The notes below the pieces were generated by a model that worked only from the letters and a program-made list of their open reading frames with translations, did not search any database and was not told the DNA's origin. From Anthopleura xanthogrammica (taxonomy: Eukaryota > Cnidaria > Anthozoa > Actiniaria > Actiniidae), in the NCBI GenBank assembly GCA_964019055.1, contig OZ025215.1, forward strand, positions 9,453,708-9,517,707: a stretch of 64,000 nucleotides of DNA, in the 5' to 3' direction. A program made the position numbers and the translations under genes. The number at the start of each line of letters is the position of its first letter. Within the stretch, counting starts at the first letter, position 1. Positions 12,401-23,882 of the stretch are shown one piece after another.

Positions 12401-15400
12401 TCTGATAATCTGCTGACCAAGTAGCTCTTGGTTTCATTGTGTGTTCAAGGTTCAACACTACACTCAGCATGACAAATCACAAATGTGCCATATCACGTGA
12501 ACATTGTAATAAAATGTTAAACTTGAAAAATCTCAATTTACTTTTATAACTGTTTTGTTATTATTTTTAAATAAATTTTTTTTTGCGATGACATATACGG
12601 TGGTTTATAAAGGACATGAGATAATTTTCTAAAAAGTGAGATAATTTTTCTTAAAGAGTGAGGTAATTTTCTAAAAAGTGAGATAATTTTTCTTAAGGCA
12701 ATGGGCTCGCGCAAATTTAACCGATAGATTTTCCTATAATTTTGCATATAGATAGTTTTTGAGATGGACAAAACAGAACAATAACAAAAATCGGGGGTCA
12801 TCGACATAGATTTTGCGCTATGTTAGCTCGAACACGGCACTCCCCAGCGAGTCTAGAACGAAAACAACGCTTCTCAAAGTATTACGTCTAGTTTAATTCT
12901 GGTGGCTGCAATATGAAAAACAGAGGCTTTCAGAGGTACTAAAGTAAATAAACTTCCTTGAAAAACAGTTTAATGTCACAAAGTTCAGGAAAAATGCTAA
13001 GTTTTGACATTTCCAACTTGAAAAACAGTCGAAATTACGTGCGAATGTCAAGTCTTTTTTAGATGATGTTTCACGATTTTCTCGAAAACAAACCGATAGA
13101 TTTTTTATTTTTTTCGATATGTACTAGCTTTAGTTAAAAGACATCGAATTCAGGAAAAAATTGTATAGGTCACCGTATTCATTTACAAGATATAAGTCGT
13201 AAAGCAACGCAAAATGAAGAGCGACAAACGGAAAGCACACAGGTAGCCCAATTCATGGGTTTTGTCGCGCATGCCTCGAGTCATCGAACATACACAAAAT
13301 GACTGCCATGCGACTAATTGTCAAGTTATATAAATACAGTGTATTGTTTCACATTTTGGTCAATATATTATACAATTCTAAATAAAAAATAAAAAAATGC
13401 GCAGAAAGATGCGCACGAATGCGCGAGCCCATTGCCTTAAAGAGTGAGATAATTTTTCTTAAAAGGTGAGATAATTTTTCTAAAAAGTGAGATAATTTTT
13501 GTAAAACTACGAGATAATTTTTCTTAAAGAGTAAGATATTTTTTTCTAAAAAGTGAGATAATTTTTATCTTAAACTGTGATCAGTTCGAGACAAAACGTC
13601 TCGCCTCTAGACGTGGACTTAGTGGGCCGTCAATCAAAGACATTTCAATGGATTTCCATGAACTTCGCTTCTCAGAAAATTCACTTTTTAGAAAATTATC
13701 TCACTCTTTAAGAAGTCCTTTATAAGCCACCGTAGATATAGGTGTCGGAAGCGGGATTATTTGTAACAACTGCAACAAAATGTCCAGGGTATTGTCTCCT
13801 GTTTATAATTGGATCAATTAGTTTTTTTTAGTCCAGCTTGTGCAATGTTTGTACTTACGCAAGTGCACCTTCACTATAACCGAGTTGTCTAGTGAGGTAG
13901 GTGATCACTATTAAGATGGCATCGTGCGGTTCGTGCGGTAACTCCTTGCTTTTAAAAAATCCTGGCAATTGTGGAATAAGTCCAGATTATCCCAAACATG
14001 TTATCTCCGCGATTCGTGCGATATTGATTTCTCTCGTGAAATTCAACGTGGAATTCCCTCGTCCTCCAATGAATTTACCTATAGAATCAGTGACAGGTTG
14101 TGGCAATTCTACTTTTTTGTAAAATTGTGAATTCAGAAACTAAAAATCCCAATAAATTCAGGTTTTAGAATTTTTCTCACAGTCACGTGACATTTAGGCG
14201 GGAAGTGATAATTTAGAATCGGCGGGAAATAAAACGGTTAGCTATTAATATTAATATTGATTAGTAATAAACATATGATGACATCTTTCGGCATAGTTTG
14301 TCAATTTATTGAATTAATCAATTAATATTAATATAGTAAGTGGCTAGTACGATAGAAAAGGGTAGCTTTTGTTACTCAGGTTTTTCACCTCGCACAAGGG
14401 CAATAAAGGTACCTTTTTATCCGTTTTTTGGATTTCTTTCAAAAGGTGAAACTTAAAAAAAGGTGGGAAATTTCATCACATCCATTAAAGAGATTATGCA
14501 TTAAGTTTCCTATCTTTTTATGGAATAAAAAGGAACCTTTTCCCATCATTGGAATTTATTCTTAAAATCTTTAAAAAAGGTAGAAATATTGGCGTTGTGA
14601 AAAAGAGAACTAATTCTAAAACCTGAATTTATTGGGATTTTTAGTTTCTGAATTCACGATTTTACAAAAAAGTAGAATTGCCACAACCTGTCACTGATTC
14701 TATAGACCCAAAAAGGCCTGAAGTGTTTTCCGCACTTAACGTCACAGTTCCATTTCTTTCAAACTCAAGATTAATATGACGTCAAGTGCGAAAAACACAA
14801 CACTTTGCCAAGGGTCTAGATCTGTACAGTGTTTTGTTACTATCAGTGCACTTTGCAGTGCATAAAAGCAAGTGGCCCTTAAAAACCCTAGTTATGAGAA
14901 AACTCACTATTCACTGATAGTCACTTCGCCTTCAGCGAATAATGGTTTCGGTAAATATATAACAGTGTCTCAATTCTTGCCACTTTTGATTGCAATTTTG
15001 ATAAGAGAGCAATTACTCAAGGTTTAATAGAATGGTTTTCATCACACTTTAGGTTCTTTTGTATTGTACCACGTGTACTCTAATATGTACTATATCAAAA
15101 GCAACTATAAAAAAATATTGTATTGTACAGGATGCATATCAAAGTTTATGGAAATGGAGGTACAAATCCGATTTCGCTTGTCTACAGTACTGAACACTTA
15201 TAATTCTAATTATTTAGCTTTATCATGCCATCAGTAGAGCTGTACATATGTACTATATATAGACGACAATGGATGTCACACAATATTATCATATGGTATA
15301 CTAATAATTGCTTTAGTTCTAATTATTTGAGTGCATACAGAATTAAAACCTCTATAAAAGACAGATACGATCAATTTTAGAAGAGTGCTAATGTTAAATC

Positions 15401-16418
15401 CACAAAAAATAGTTACCATTCAACTATTGTACATGTCGGCTTATTTGTTTACATCTGTACTAGTTTGACATGAAATTCGTCTAATCGGCTTTTAATATTA
15501 CTCCGGTTTCCGACTCACTTTAAAAAGCGGAAATGCCGTATATGCATTTCAAAATACATTCTTTGTATTTTAGATCATGAACCAATAAAATTCAAGTCGA
15601 GGGAACCTTTTGAATGTAATTTCTTCGATGTACTATAGACGCGTTAAGCGTAACGCTTCGGTTGGCGTGACCCTTTAGCCGGATACACTTCACTTCAAAC
15701 TTTGGTTTGTCAACACCAAACCACTTCGAGTCCAAGCATGAAACTTCTGTGAGATGACAAATAATAACCAGGCTTTGGCTGACTGTAATTTTTGTCTCGA
15801 AGTTTTAGGTACCAGGAAAGGTTTTTGGCCGTTAAACTTAGCCAATTTTCGCATGTTTTTCAAGACCACGAAAATGGGGTTCACAAAAAAAACTATAAAA
15901 AAATAAATAGCCAACTTAAAAACAAACTTCTAATGCAAAATCAAACTTTAAGAGTGTCTTAATATGTGAGAGAAATATTAGATTATTCGGTTTTATATTT
16001 AGCCGTCAGCAGTACCACAAAGTAAGCTTATAAATCAGTCAGTTCGGGTGTGAAAATCGGCTAATTTACTGCCAAACCAAAATTTCGTAAAGATCGCCAG
16101 AAAAAAAATTCGCATCAACTTTTTAGTATTTTTCCCATGATAGGAACACTAAATGGGATCATTTGGTGAAATAAAAAAAAATTCGAATTTATTCATCTGA
16201 CTTGAGATTCTCGACTGTTACGGGCATCCGCTCTTAATCATTCTTAATAAACAGATCTTGTTACTCTCGCACTCTTACAGCGATGAGTTTCTAACAATAA
16301 CTTTCTCCGACATTAAGATTCAAGCAGCTTTCTATGTTGTGGAATTATCCATAAGCTTACCAGTGATATCTCCTGCTTGGTGGAGAAGAACAATAACTGA
16401 GTACCAAACAACGAACAT
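6416..16418 (-). CDS. G2: ApeC-CUB-mucin stalk-TM receptor with ITIM-like tail (open copy)
   Basis: Complete eight-exon gene without visible lesion. Exons: 1, 16361-16418 (signal peptide); 2, 10372-10608 and 3, 9504-9929 (ApeC); 4, 8657-8995 (CUB); 5, 8001-8376 (long Thr-rich stalk and TM); 6, 7152-7190; 7, 7029-7067 or the longer 7029-7121; 8, 6416-6866 (tail). The coding sum is 1965 bases, 654 residues (672 with long exon 7). Rough residues: signal 1-19, ApeC 20-240, CUB 241-353, stalk 354-450, TM about 454-475, tail 476-654. The tail holds VDYTQL, VFYYAL and VFYHTL (V-x-Y-x-x-L), plus TYQNL and two NPxY. Intron 1 is stretched by a 4.9 kb transposon. The ApeC and CUB fold plus tyrosine motifs imply ligand sensing and SH2-type signalling (inference). 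The start is the ATG beginning the hydrophobic leader; the exon ends ACTG before GTAAGC. Confidence 0.8.
7359..7540. repeat. Foldback MITE (AGCCAGTTCAAAG family) in intron 5 of G2
   Basis: Same family as at 5284-5503 with short loop and TA flanks. It occupies the intron between exons 5 and 6, a position kept in every complete copy of the gene. Confidence 0.7.
8001..8376 (-). CDS. G2 exon 5: long mucin-like stalk and transmembrane helix
   Basis: This exon shows the longest form of the stalk: about 60 residues of TTT/PTT/QPTT repeats starting ERTTTPKPP, a likely O-glycosylated rod, followed by N-glycosylation sites (NSTTNET), a short Cys-bearing membrane-proximal part (SKKTWFCDETW) and a hydrophobic helix (VVMVIPLAIFILIVLVII) ending in FCRYR. 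Phase 1 in, phase 2 out. G3 has the same length, G1 and G4 are 30 bases shorter, and G5 to G8 lack 156 bases of the repeat. Confidence 0.8.
10010..10345. repeat. Retroelement-like insert in intron 2 of G2
   Basis: About 335 bp present in intron 2 of G2, G6 (47005-47345) and G8 (60540-60885) but absent from the G3, G5 and G7 introns, so it marks one lineage of the family. The minus strand carries a hairpin core GGACTAGCGTCC followed by GAAACGTC, similar to the hammerhead motifs of Penelope-like elements. No open reading frame of note. Element class uncertain. Confidence 0.45.
10065..10093 (-). ncRNA. Hammerhead-ribozyme-like motif (degenerate)
   Basis: Minus strand reads CGACGAA, a 4-bp stem GGAC/GTCC with loop TAGC, then GAAACGTCAG. 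This matches hammerhead stem II and the GAAAC strand; the CUGANGA box is CGACGA preceded by C or A rather than U, so activity is doubtful. Copies: 47074-47102 and 60604-60632. Probably a relic of a retroelement ribozyme. Confidence 0.3.
11288..12282 (+). repeat. Left terminal inverted repeat of the long-TIR transposon
   Basis: About 995 bp, matching 15241-16235 in reverse complement with only scattered differences (for example near 11537 against the matching right-arm position). Confidence 0.8.
12598..13732. mobile_element. Tc1/mariner-like MITE nested in the long-TIR transposon
   Basis: Ends CGGTGGTTTATAAAGGAC and GTCCTTTATAAGCCACCG are inverted and flanked by TA on both sides. Inside each end are tandem AGTGAGATAATTTTTCTTAA units. 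Without the TTAA element inserted in it the MITE would be about 390 bp. Confidence 0.65.
12697..13436. mobile_element. TTAA-flanked element nested inside the mariner-like MITE
   Basis: A 740-bp unit begins GGCAATGGGCTCGCGCA and ends TGCGCGAGCCCATTGCC, with TTAA at 12693-12696 and 13437-13440. A 17-bp inverted end and TTAA target are those of piggyBac-like or Kolobok-like elements. No coding capacity seen. Confidence 0.7.
14079..14705. repeat. Inner inverted-repeat element of the long-TIR transposon
   Basis: About 93 bp starting CTATAGAATCAGTGACAGG returns inverted at 14612-14705. The intervening 440 bp is noncoding. The target duplication is unclear, so it may be a nested MITE or part of the host element. 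Confidence 0.5.
15241..16235 (-). repeat. Right terminal inverted repeat of the long-TIR transposon
   Basis: Reverse-complement partner of 11288-12282; ends CGGGCATCCGCTCTT next to the target duplication AATCATTCTT. Confidence 0.8.
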
Positions 16419-16534
16419 TATATCACACCAACTAAGTATTTTTTAGGCTATGACGAAGTTTTGGAGAACGAGAAACTTATTTGTGTTTCATAACCATGTC
16501 AGCTTCAGATTGATGTTTTAAGGCTTGTGATATT

Positions 16535-16546
16535 ACTTCCGAGTCA
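16535..16546 (-). promoter_or_regulatory. Candidate ETS/AP-1 composite motif upstream of G2
   Basis: Minus strand TGACTCGGAAGT lies about 120 bases before the ATG. It holds a GGAAGT ETS core fused to a TGACTC half site. The same motif is found at the same distance in G1 (4370), G4 (32580), G6 (48973) and G8 (62111); G3, G5 and G7 have TGTCTCGGAAGT (23278, 39507, 55899). Conservation may only reflect recent duplication. Confidence 0.25.
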
Positions 16547-17511
16547 CAACCTCAGCACACGATACTGTTATGTACATGGGTGGGGTGGGTGGGGAGGATT
16601 ATAAAACACCTTTGTAGTTATTCCCCATATCAATCCTCTTTTTAGATCGCTATAAAAGAAATACAATACTCAAGGGAATGACACGTGGTTGATGAGAAGT
16701 ATTAGCTCCAAAAATCTAAATAATATTTTGGCCTATATTTCAACATGATATGATAGCTCCATAATTTTACTCTTCCCTCTCCCCCTAGGGATCTAAAAGC
16801 CGCAAGGTAAATTAATGTAAAATTGTTGAATTATTTGAGACATCACACGTTGTTTTCGTTTTCATCTAGCTGAACGTCACTGCTATTTTGAGAATCAACG
16901 AAGCAACATTAAAATTCGCTTGTTCGCGATATGACACGGGAAACTCGTAAATAAAAACGATATCAAGCTCTTAACATGTGATAATCTCTATATATTGTGA
17001 TATTTTGTACATTTCAAAATGTCCTTTACACTCAGTGGCTAACAAACTTGTGGCCTTCATTACATAATCAATGTAAATTGGAATTTCAAAAGAAAAACCC
17101 TCGAAGTAGAGTAATTTTTTTCTTTCTTTGTACCTGAATTTATGAATTCCCTACCGACTGACAGGCTTTAATCTTTTTTCAGTTTCATTAGTACTAGTGA
17201 TCAAGCTTAAGCGTATCAGTTATGTCTGTCGCCAGATTTGACTTTCAGAAAAACAAACAAACAAACAAAGGTGAACAAATCATATTAGAAATTTCACAGG
17301 TTTTATATAAGCATAACCTAGCTATCAATTAATTTCGAAAAGCTAGTTCCCGCCCAGAAGAATACAATCCATACATTTCTAAGCTAAAGGCCATCAGTTA
17401 AAGCCTGGTGGATTTAAATCAGAGATGCAGATTTGTATTAATTTGAGGAGTGCAAGAGCCGCGTCATACAAACGCCTTCAGTCTACGTAATACAGATAAT
17501 ATAGAGACCTA

Positions 17512-17684
17512 TAAGCCAGTTCAAAGTTTAAGAATCGTTTTCAGTGCGCATGCGATTTTATCCCGAATTTCTCACCTTCTTTTGTTTAAACCTTCTTTTG
17601 TTTTTAATTAAACAAAAGAAGGTGAGAAATTCAGGATAAAATCGCATGCGCACTGAAAACGATTCTTAAACTTTGAACTGCTTA
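17512..17684. repeat. Foldback MITE (AGCCAGTTCAAAG family)
   Basis: Spacer copy with a single extra CCTTCTTTTGTTTAAA unit, against about four to five at the equivalent 5284 and 33494 copies. Confidence 0.7.
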
Positions 17685-18976
17685 TATAGAGAGTATTGAA
17701 TTGAAAGTTACCAAAATAGACACTGAGCTAAATTAAGAAGTTTAACTAGAAGTCCATACATTTCTAAACTAAAGGCTATCAGTTAAAGCCTGGTGAATTT
17801 ACATGCAGATATTTCGGGGAACATTTTTAACTCAGCTGGCGCACGACTGTGAAAAACTCACGGTAGTAACGTGCCGTAACCGTGACGGTAACTGATGGGA
17901 CAGTCCAAACAATTGTATTTAACAAGCAGTAAGTTTAACGCGTTACAAAGGCAAGGGATTCCGATATCCCAAAATGTCGTAGTTTCAGTCACGCGGGATT
18001 TGTCCTATATATATATGGTACACTAGTTTACAATAGCTCATGTGATGTAATTGTCGTAAAGTTTGTTCGCCTCAACAAGCGGAGCAGAGTTCTCAGCTGA
18101 TTCGTAGACGGGGTTCAATATGTAATGGTTGACTTCAGAGAGATTCTGATAGGTTGGTCTATTCGAAGCTGTTGAGGGTTCTAACGTGTGGTAAAACACT
18201 TCAGGGGCGCCATTACCAACAGGCTCAGGCACTTGGCTTTCTGGTCGATCCGATTCTGTCTTCGGGGGCTCTAGCACGCAATAAAATACAGAAGAGGTAT
18301 CATTACCAAGAGGCTGGAGTGCATAACATTCTTGACGTTTTGTTGATCTTCTTGGAGGTGGAATTTCATTGAGTTGGGTGTAATCAACGTCTTCGTAATC
18401 GGGAGGTTCGTCACTTGACTGTGGTTGGTCAGCGACTGTTGTCTCGTTTGTCACTGTGGCAGCAGACTGGTCAAGGATTATGTTTCCCCTAGAAAAAAAG
18501 GGTAAATAAATTAATGGATGCATAAGAACATAGGTATAATGGAGAGGAATGGAAGGATTGAGGGATTGTGTAGCTGAATCAGTGAGTCACTGCTCGTGTG
18601 CTTGCGAAAAAGTGTAAATTTGTAAGCAATACACGGGTAAAATATTTCTTACCGTTCATATGTTGGATTTACAACCATCCCGTCATCAGCACTGTCGTAA
18701 AGATCATAGTTATTTAAGGTATTTAATAGTATTTTGTTATATTCACTAGTAAGTGTGTAAATGCGTGACACGTACCTTGATACAGCACTTTTTAAGTTTT
18801 TTTTGTATCTGTGAAACGAGATATGAGGAATGAAAAACAAATTTTGGTAGTCGTCGACCAAAGTGTTTTCATGACTTTGTCAAAAAATGTTTTGAAGCTA
18901 GTGCAAGTCCCTATGGAATATCTTGCATGGATACGACGTGGTTAACAAACAACAAAACCTACTGAGAAGCACAGTA

Positions 18977-19144
18977 TAAGCCAGGTCAAAGTTTAAGAAT
19001 CGTTTGCAGTGCGCATCCGATTTTATCCCGAATTTCTCACCTTCTTTTGTTTAATTAAAAGAAGGTTTAAACAAAAGAAGGTGAGAAATTCGGGATAAAA
19101 TCGCATGCGCACTGAAAACGATTCTTATACTTTGAACTGGCTTA
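18977..19144. repeat. Foldback MITE in intron 5 of G3
   Basis: Same family and same intron position as 7359-7540; TA flanks. Confidence 0.7.
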
Positions 19145-20007
19145 TTGAGAGGGTGCCAGTGGGGGTACCCGATTGTCAGTTGGCTACTAATTGATTTTAC
19201 AAGCGATAATATGTAACCAAAATAACAGAAATGTCAGTTAACTTTTAACTTTCATTTGTCAGTTAACTACTAAATTTTAGGCCAATTGTCGGTTAACTAT
19301 AAACCCCATTGACACCCTCTAATGAGGAAAGTAAAAAGGAGGGGAAGGAAGAAATGGAGGAAATAAATGTAGACGAGCGAGAATGTTTTTCCCTGCATGG
19401 TTGCTATGCATTCAGGAATCCAGGAAAGTATTTAATTAGTCTTATTTATATTTTTTTACGATTTGCGGCATCTTATTGTGGCGACTGACTATATCATTAA
19501 AACAGCATTGTTTATAGTGATAAAGTAAAAGTGTTTTTGATGAACGAAGTCAAGCAACATTTGTTCATACCTGTAACGACAAAAGATATCGATAATGACG
19601 AGAACTATAAGAATGAAAACGGCTAGCGGCATCACCATGACAACTATTCTCCAAGTTTCATCACAAAACCATGTTGACTTTGATGGGTCGACATAGCTTT
19701 TGTTGTGAGATTTGTCTTTAGTTGGGTTTGGGTTGCATTGCACCGTTTCATTTGTTGTCGAGTTAACATTTGTTGTCGGCGGAAATGTTGTTGTTGCTTC
19801 TGTAGTGATTGGCCGTTTAGTAGTTGGCAGAGTAGTAGGTACTTGTTTGGTTGTCGGTGGTTGTGTTGGTATGAGTTTTGTTGTCGGTTGGGTGGTGGTT
19901 GTTGGATTTGCAGTTGTGGTTGGTGGAGTCGGAGTCGTGGTTCTCTCTAAAAAATGCATATTGTAAATTTTTTAGAGATTAGAGTAAGCAAAACAAAAAG
20001 AATTAAA

Positions 20008-20040
20008 AACAACAACAACAACAACAGCAACAGCAACAGC

Positions 20041-20073
<33 letters not shown>

Positions 20074-20092
20074 AACAGCAACAACAAATTAA
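20008..20092. repeat. AAC/CAG trinucleotide microsatellite
   Basis: About 85 bp of AAC units with interspersed AGC in intron 4 of G3. The same intron of the other copies has only a few units, so this is a locus-specific expansion. Confidence 0.8.
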
Positions 20093-20750
20093 ACCCCAAG
20101 AACAAAATGAAAAAATGAAGGAAAACATCTTTTTCCCCAAAACGTTCGCAAAACTTCGGTCAACATTTTTCTATCATGCAAAATAGGCAAATAAAAATGA
20201 TTGGCAATGCAAACCGAAACTGTTCCAGACCAGTGACAACCGTAATTACTACCATTGTCAGAATGTTGTGTCAACATACCATGTGTTTTGAATATCGAAT
20301 ACTCTGCCTTGAATCCAGTGCTGTTGTTTTCTTCATCTGATCGAAAAACGAACATCAAATCGCTGGTGGCTGTGATGGTGAAGGGTTGTTGCTGGCCAAA
20401 AAAGGCTTGCTTTAGTTTAAAAATTCTACTGTCATATTCGTAAAGCTGTAAAGAGTCTTTATCGTAATCATACAAAGAGAATTTCGTGAGGTTGACAACA
20501 AGGTTGTGATTATCAGGGACCATGATCCTCCACGAGCACAACTGTCCATCCGGGTATTTACCAGGAAAGCCAGGGGACTGGAAAACACCCTTGGTGTCAT
20601 TCAGAGTGTGGTTGCAACCTGAAATGAAACATAATTTTATGACATCTGGTCTCATCTAACTGTTTAAAAGACATTCAAGGTACGGGGAAACTGGCTTAAA
20701 GAGCTTGTTTTAAACGTAAACTAACAGGAGAATGCTCATATTAATTTATT

Positions 20751-20990
20751 TTAAAAAATACTTAAGATAGTACGCGCGCTCTCATTGGTCGAGAGCTGTG
20801 TTTTCATCACGCTATGAAGGCACGGAAATGACGTAACAAGCATTTTTTAAGTATTTTTTTTAAAGAAATAAAACATTTTCTCCGTGCCTTCATAGCCTGG
20901 TGAAAACCGAGGCTACGCGTTTGGGAGAATTCGAGAGCAGATCATTGAAAACCCGAGACGAAGTCGATTTTAAGTTTATTTCTTAAATAT
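20751..20990. repeat. Insert specific to intron 3 of G3
   Basis: About 240 bp with GC-richer content (contains GTACGCGCGCTCTCATTGG) interrupt a stretch that is continuous in G5 and G7 (near 37165 and 53580). Parts around 20812-20830 and 20884-20903 are inverted (CTATGAAGGCACGGA). Probably a MITE; family not recognised. Confidence 0.45.
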
Positions 20991-21277
20991 TATCATTAAT
21001 GTGGGTTTTAAGGGGCCAACCATTTTTTTAAAAGCAACACTTGCTTATAGGGGAGTCACAAAAAAATAAAAGGTTTTTAAATGGGGGATCAAGCTACCAA
21101 AAAGCTACGTACAATATTAATTGCAGTTTAAAACACAAAATCCAAAAACCCAACCCATGTATTATGTATGGTCTCTAGTGTACACTAATTTTACCTAAGT
21201 TATTAATAAGCAAAAAATGTTGAAAACCAAAGAGAAAGATAGAAAGCATCAGAAGTAAAATGAAGTAGAAATACTAG

Positions 21278-21572
21278 TTATACAATGGTTTCGAGTGGCA
21301 TACCGTGGAATATCCCACGAGTCATTTGTAGTTTCTAGTATACACACGAGCCTTTAGGTGAGTGTGTATACAAAGGAAATACAAGTGACGAGTGGGATAT
21401 CCAGGGCATGCCACTCGAAACCATTGTATAACCATTTTATCCCACACCATAGAAACTACAAATGCATAGATTCAACACGCAGTTCATGATGGGAAGGAAG
21501 AGTGAAATACCAAGGAATATGCAACGGCTTTCCAGCTTTCTGATTGGCTGTATTTTCTATGGTGTGGGATAA
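21278..21572. repeat. Two adjacent foldback elements in intron 3 of G3
   Basis: The first (21278-21431) has arms beginning TTATACAATGGTTTCGAGTG; the second (21437-21572) has arms TTATCCCACACCATAGAAA. The pair is also at 37538-37805 (G5) and 53923-54214 (G7), and is absent from the G2/G6/G8 lineage. Confidence 0.65.
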
Positions 21573-23159
21573 ATAGGTGTATTCAATGACGTACGGAGGT
21601 TTAAGCGTTCTTTGGAGCTCCCATGCATGAAGGACATCCGGGACGATGAGTGGGTACACTTTACACATAAGAATTGTTACTTTTCCTAGATAATGATCAT
21701 AATAACAAGCTAGGTTTCTTACTTTCATAATAGCAGTAGTACATTTTAATTCCTCTATTTCTTCAGTCCGCACCAAGTTCGTGATGTGGAAACGGTTGTG
21801 TGATGCTTAGAGAATAATAACCACTATAATCACGCGTATGATACTTGATCCATTCAGTTGTTGCTACCATCCATTTGACTTGTTGACAGTCACGTGACCC
21901 ATAAGGCAGCAGATAAAATGGTTTGGTTATCGGTAACGAGATTGGGATCTTTTTGTTACCACTTGTTTGACAGACAAAATGCAAATCTATGTATTTGTTC
22001 AATCCTTCAACAAAGTAATCCTTGCATGATATAGAAATATAGTCTTGATTTGTATACCATTCATTATGCATCCGAATGGACCCCCGTCGCTGTTCTGGTA
22101 TATGATAATTGCTATATATGCAGTATTGTCCTATGCATACAAATAATGTAAAGAGTTATAATGTTATACTTTCTATATTTTTCTATGAGATCCTCCAGTA
22201 AACCCTAAACGCTACGATATCATAAGTTCATGTACCACAATAAAGATTTATCTTTTGGCCATGTTGGACCAGTCCATGAAGTGTTTTTGATACAAAAATA
22301 CCTCTCAACACTGCTGTCATAAACATTTCCATCAATATGCAAGACGTTTGATTTTTCATTATAGGGTTTGAGATTTACTGTGTCTTGGTTTATGCAACAA
22401 TTTTGTTCCCACTGTTTCTCTTCCCATTCTGCTGGACAACCTGTTTTCGGCTTGAGTAGACCATAAAATCCTTCAGGCCACCTGACGGAAGCTAGAAATA
22501 GAATATCATAATTACACTCACTATTATTTTTGCCAAATTTTATAAGTACACGATCACAATCATTATTATAAATTAAACCCAAAATCATTGGTCCCATTGG
22601 TATTTTTCTTGGGTTGCGAATGTGAAATGACACCACACTGAGAGCCACCCACAGGAAGAAAGAGGAAATGAGACACAATTGTTTTTTTAAATTTAGCTTT
22701 ACAGTCTTAACGACCAGTTTATAACCACGTTTTAGATACTTTTGAGTTGGAGAGCAAATTATTATTTAACTTCCCTATATTCAAGGATGTTTCACCTTTT
22801 TAGATATATTATATAAAACTTTGATAGTGATTATGGTTGCTGAATGATTTTAAAATCTCTAAAGGAAATATATACCACATTGTGACAACCATTTCTTTAA
22901 GTTTCAGACTCGAGCGTTAGAGTTTCATTAAACTAAATTCAGTATCGAAATGTTACATAAAATTACGTAGGAAATCATTCTTAATAAACAGAGCAAGTTA
23001 CTCTCGCACTTCTACAGTGATGAGTTTCTAAAAAAGAATTTTCTCCGACATTAAGATTTAAGCAACTTTCTATGTTGTGAAATTATCCATAAGCTTACCA
23101 GTGATATATCCTGCTTGGTGGAGAAAAACAAGAACAACTGAGTACCAAACAACGAACAT

Positions 23160-23864
23160 TATATCACACCAACTACTAAAGTATTTACCAGGCTATAAGT
23201 CTTGCCGAACGAGAAACGTATTTGTGTTTCATAACTATGTCAGCTTCAGATTGACGTTTTGAGGCTTTCGATATATTACTTCCGAGACATAACCTCAGCA
23301 CATGATCCTGTTATGTACATGGGAGGGGTGGGTGGAGAGGATTATGAAACACCTTTGTAGTTATTCCATCCTGATCCTCTTTTTAGATCGCTATGGAAAG
23401 AAATACAATACTCAAGGGAATGGTACGGGTTTATGAAGAGCATTAGCTTCAAAAATCTAAATAATATTTTGTCCCATATTTCAACATATCATAGCTCCCT
23501 ATTTGTACACCATCCCCTCCCCCTAGATATCTAAAAACAGCAAGGTATTTTAATCATGAAGTTAATTAAATTAATGCAATTTTTTGTTTCATATGCGACA
23601 TCACAGGGTTTTTTTCGCTTTCATCTAGCTGAACGTCAGTGATATTTCAGTGACAATCAACAAAGCAATACTTTAATTATTGTCAAATACTACATTGTGA
23701 TTTTTTATAATACCTAACTTTACTAACTTTACAGAAGAAATTTAACAAATCTGAGGATGGAATCAAATCGAAATCATATATTTTATGCATAATTGGAATA
23801 GAATTTCACGTAACGTGAAGGCAACAAATCCACTTGTAGCCCATGCAATAGACCTTTCGCGAAT
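23160..23864. other. 5' flank of G3 up to the retroelement breakpoint
   Basis: Conserved promoter-side flank, colinear with 39389-40090 (G5) and 55781-56485 (G7). Similarity stops at 23864 inside a short open frame that is complete in those two spacers; from here the LINE-containing replacement begins. Confidence 0.5.
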
Positions 23865-23882
23865 ACTCCAGTTTCACATTCG

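Larger units (their letters stand above)
11288..16235. mobile_element. 4.9 kb long-TIR DNA transposon (MULE-like) in intron 1 of G2
   Basis: The element begins AAGAGCGGATGCCCG and ends in its reverse complement. It is bounded by a direct repeat AATCATTCTT (11278-11287 and 16236-16245), and G8 has the uninterrupted sequence at the same place (about 61815). Terminal inverted repeats are about 995 bp each (11288-12282, 15241-16235) and almost identical, so the insertion is young. A 10-bp target duplication and very long TIRs fit Mutator-like elements. No transposase is recognisable inside, so it is non-autonomous. The 74-residue open frames in the two arms are mirror copies and not credible genes. 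Two other elements are nested inside it. Confidence 0.8.
16419..18037. other. Spacer between G2 start and G3 stop
   Basis: Conserved 5' flank of G2 (16419-16850), noncoding sequence shared with the other spacers, a foldback MITE at 17512-17684 and the G3 3' flank. Compared with the spacer at 4254-6415 a stretch is missing after about 17750. No gene seen. Confidence 0.5.
18038..23159 (-). pseudogene. G3: ApeC-CUB receptor copy with stop and lost donor
   Basis: All eight exons are present: 1, 23099-23159; 2, 22252-22491; 3, 21723-22130; 4, 20280-20618; 5, 19571-19946; 6, 18776-18808 (six bases shorter than in sister copies); 7, 18653-18691 or to 18745; 8, 18038-18488. Two lesions: the exon 2 donor reads ATAAAT instead of GTAAAT (22250-22251), and exon 3 has an in-frame TGA at 21763-21765 where G5 has TTA (HELGAD-L-RNRG). 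Without them the product would be 648 residues with the long mucin-like stalk. The tail keeps VDYTQL, VFYCVL and VFYHTL. A product truncated in the ApeC domain would be secreted at best. Sequencing error cannot be excluded, but two independent hits favour a pseudogene. Confidence 0.75.

Noticed and set aside
13901..14122. 73-residue frame inside the long-TIR transposon
   Set aside because: Its end overlaps the inner inverted repeat, has no transposase motif and no counterpart.
22220..22678. Long frame joining a leader-like sequence (CLISSFFLWVALSVV) to exon 2 in G3, G5 and G7
   Set aside because: It has no ATG (TTG at its start) and runs through an intron with a good acceptor before exon 2; the ATG-led leader at 23099-23159 splices in phase.
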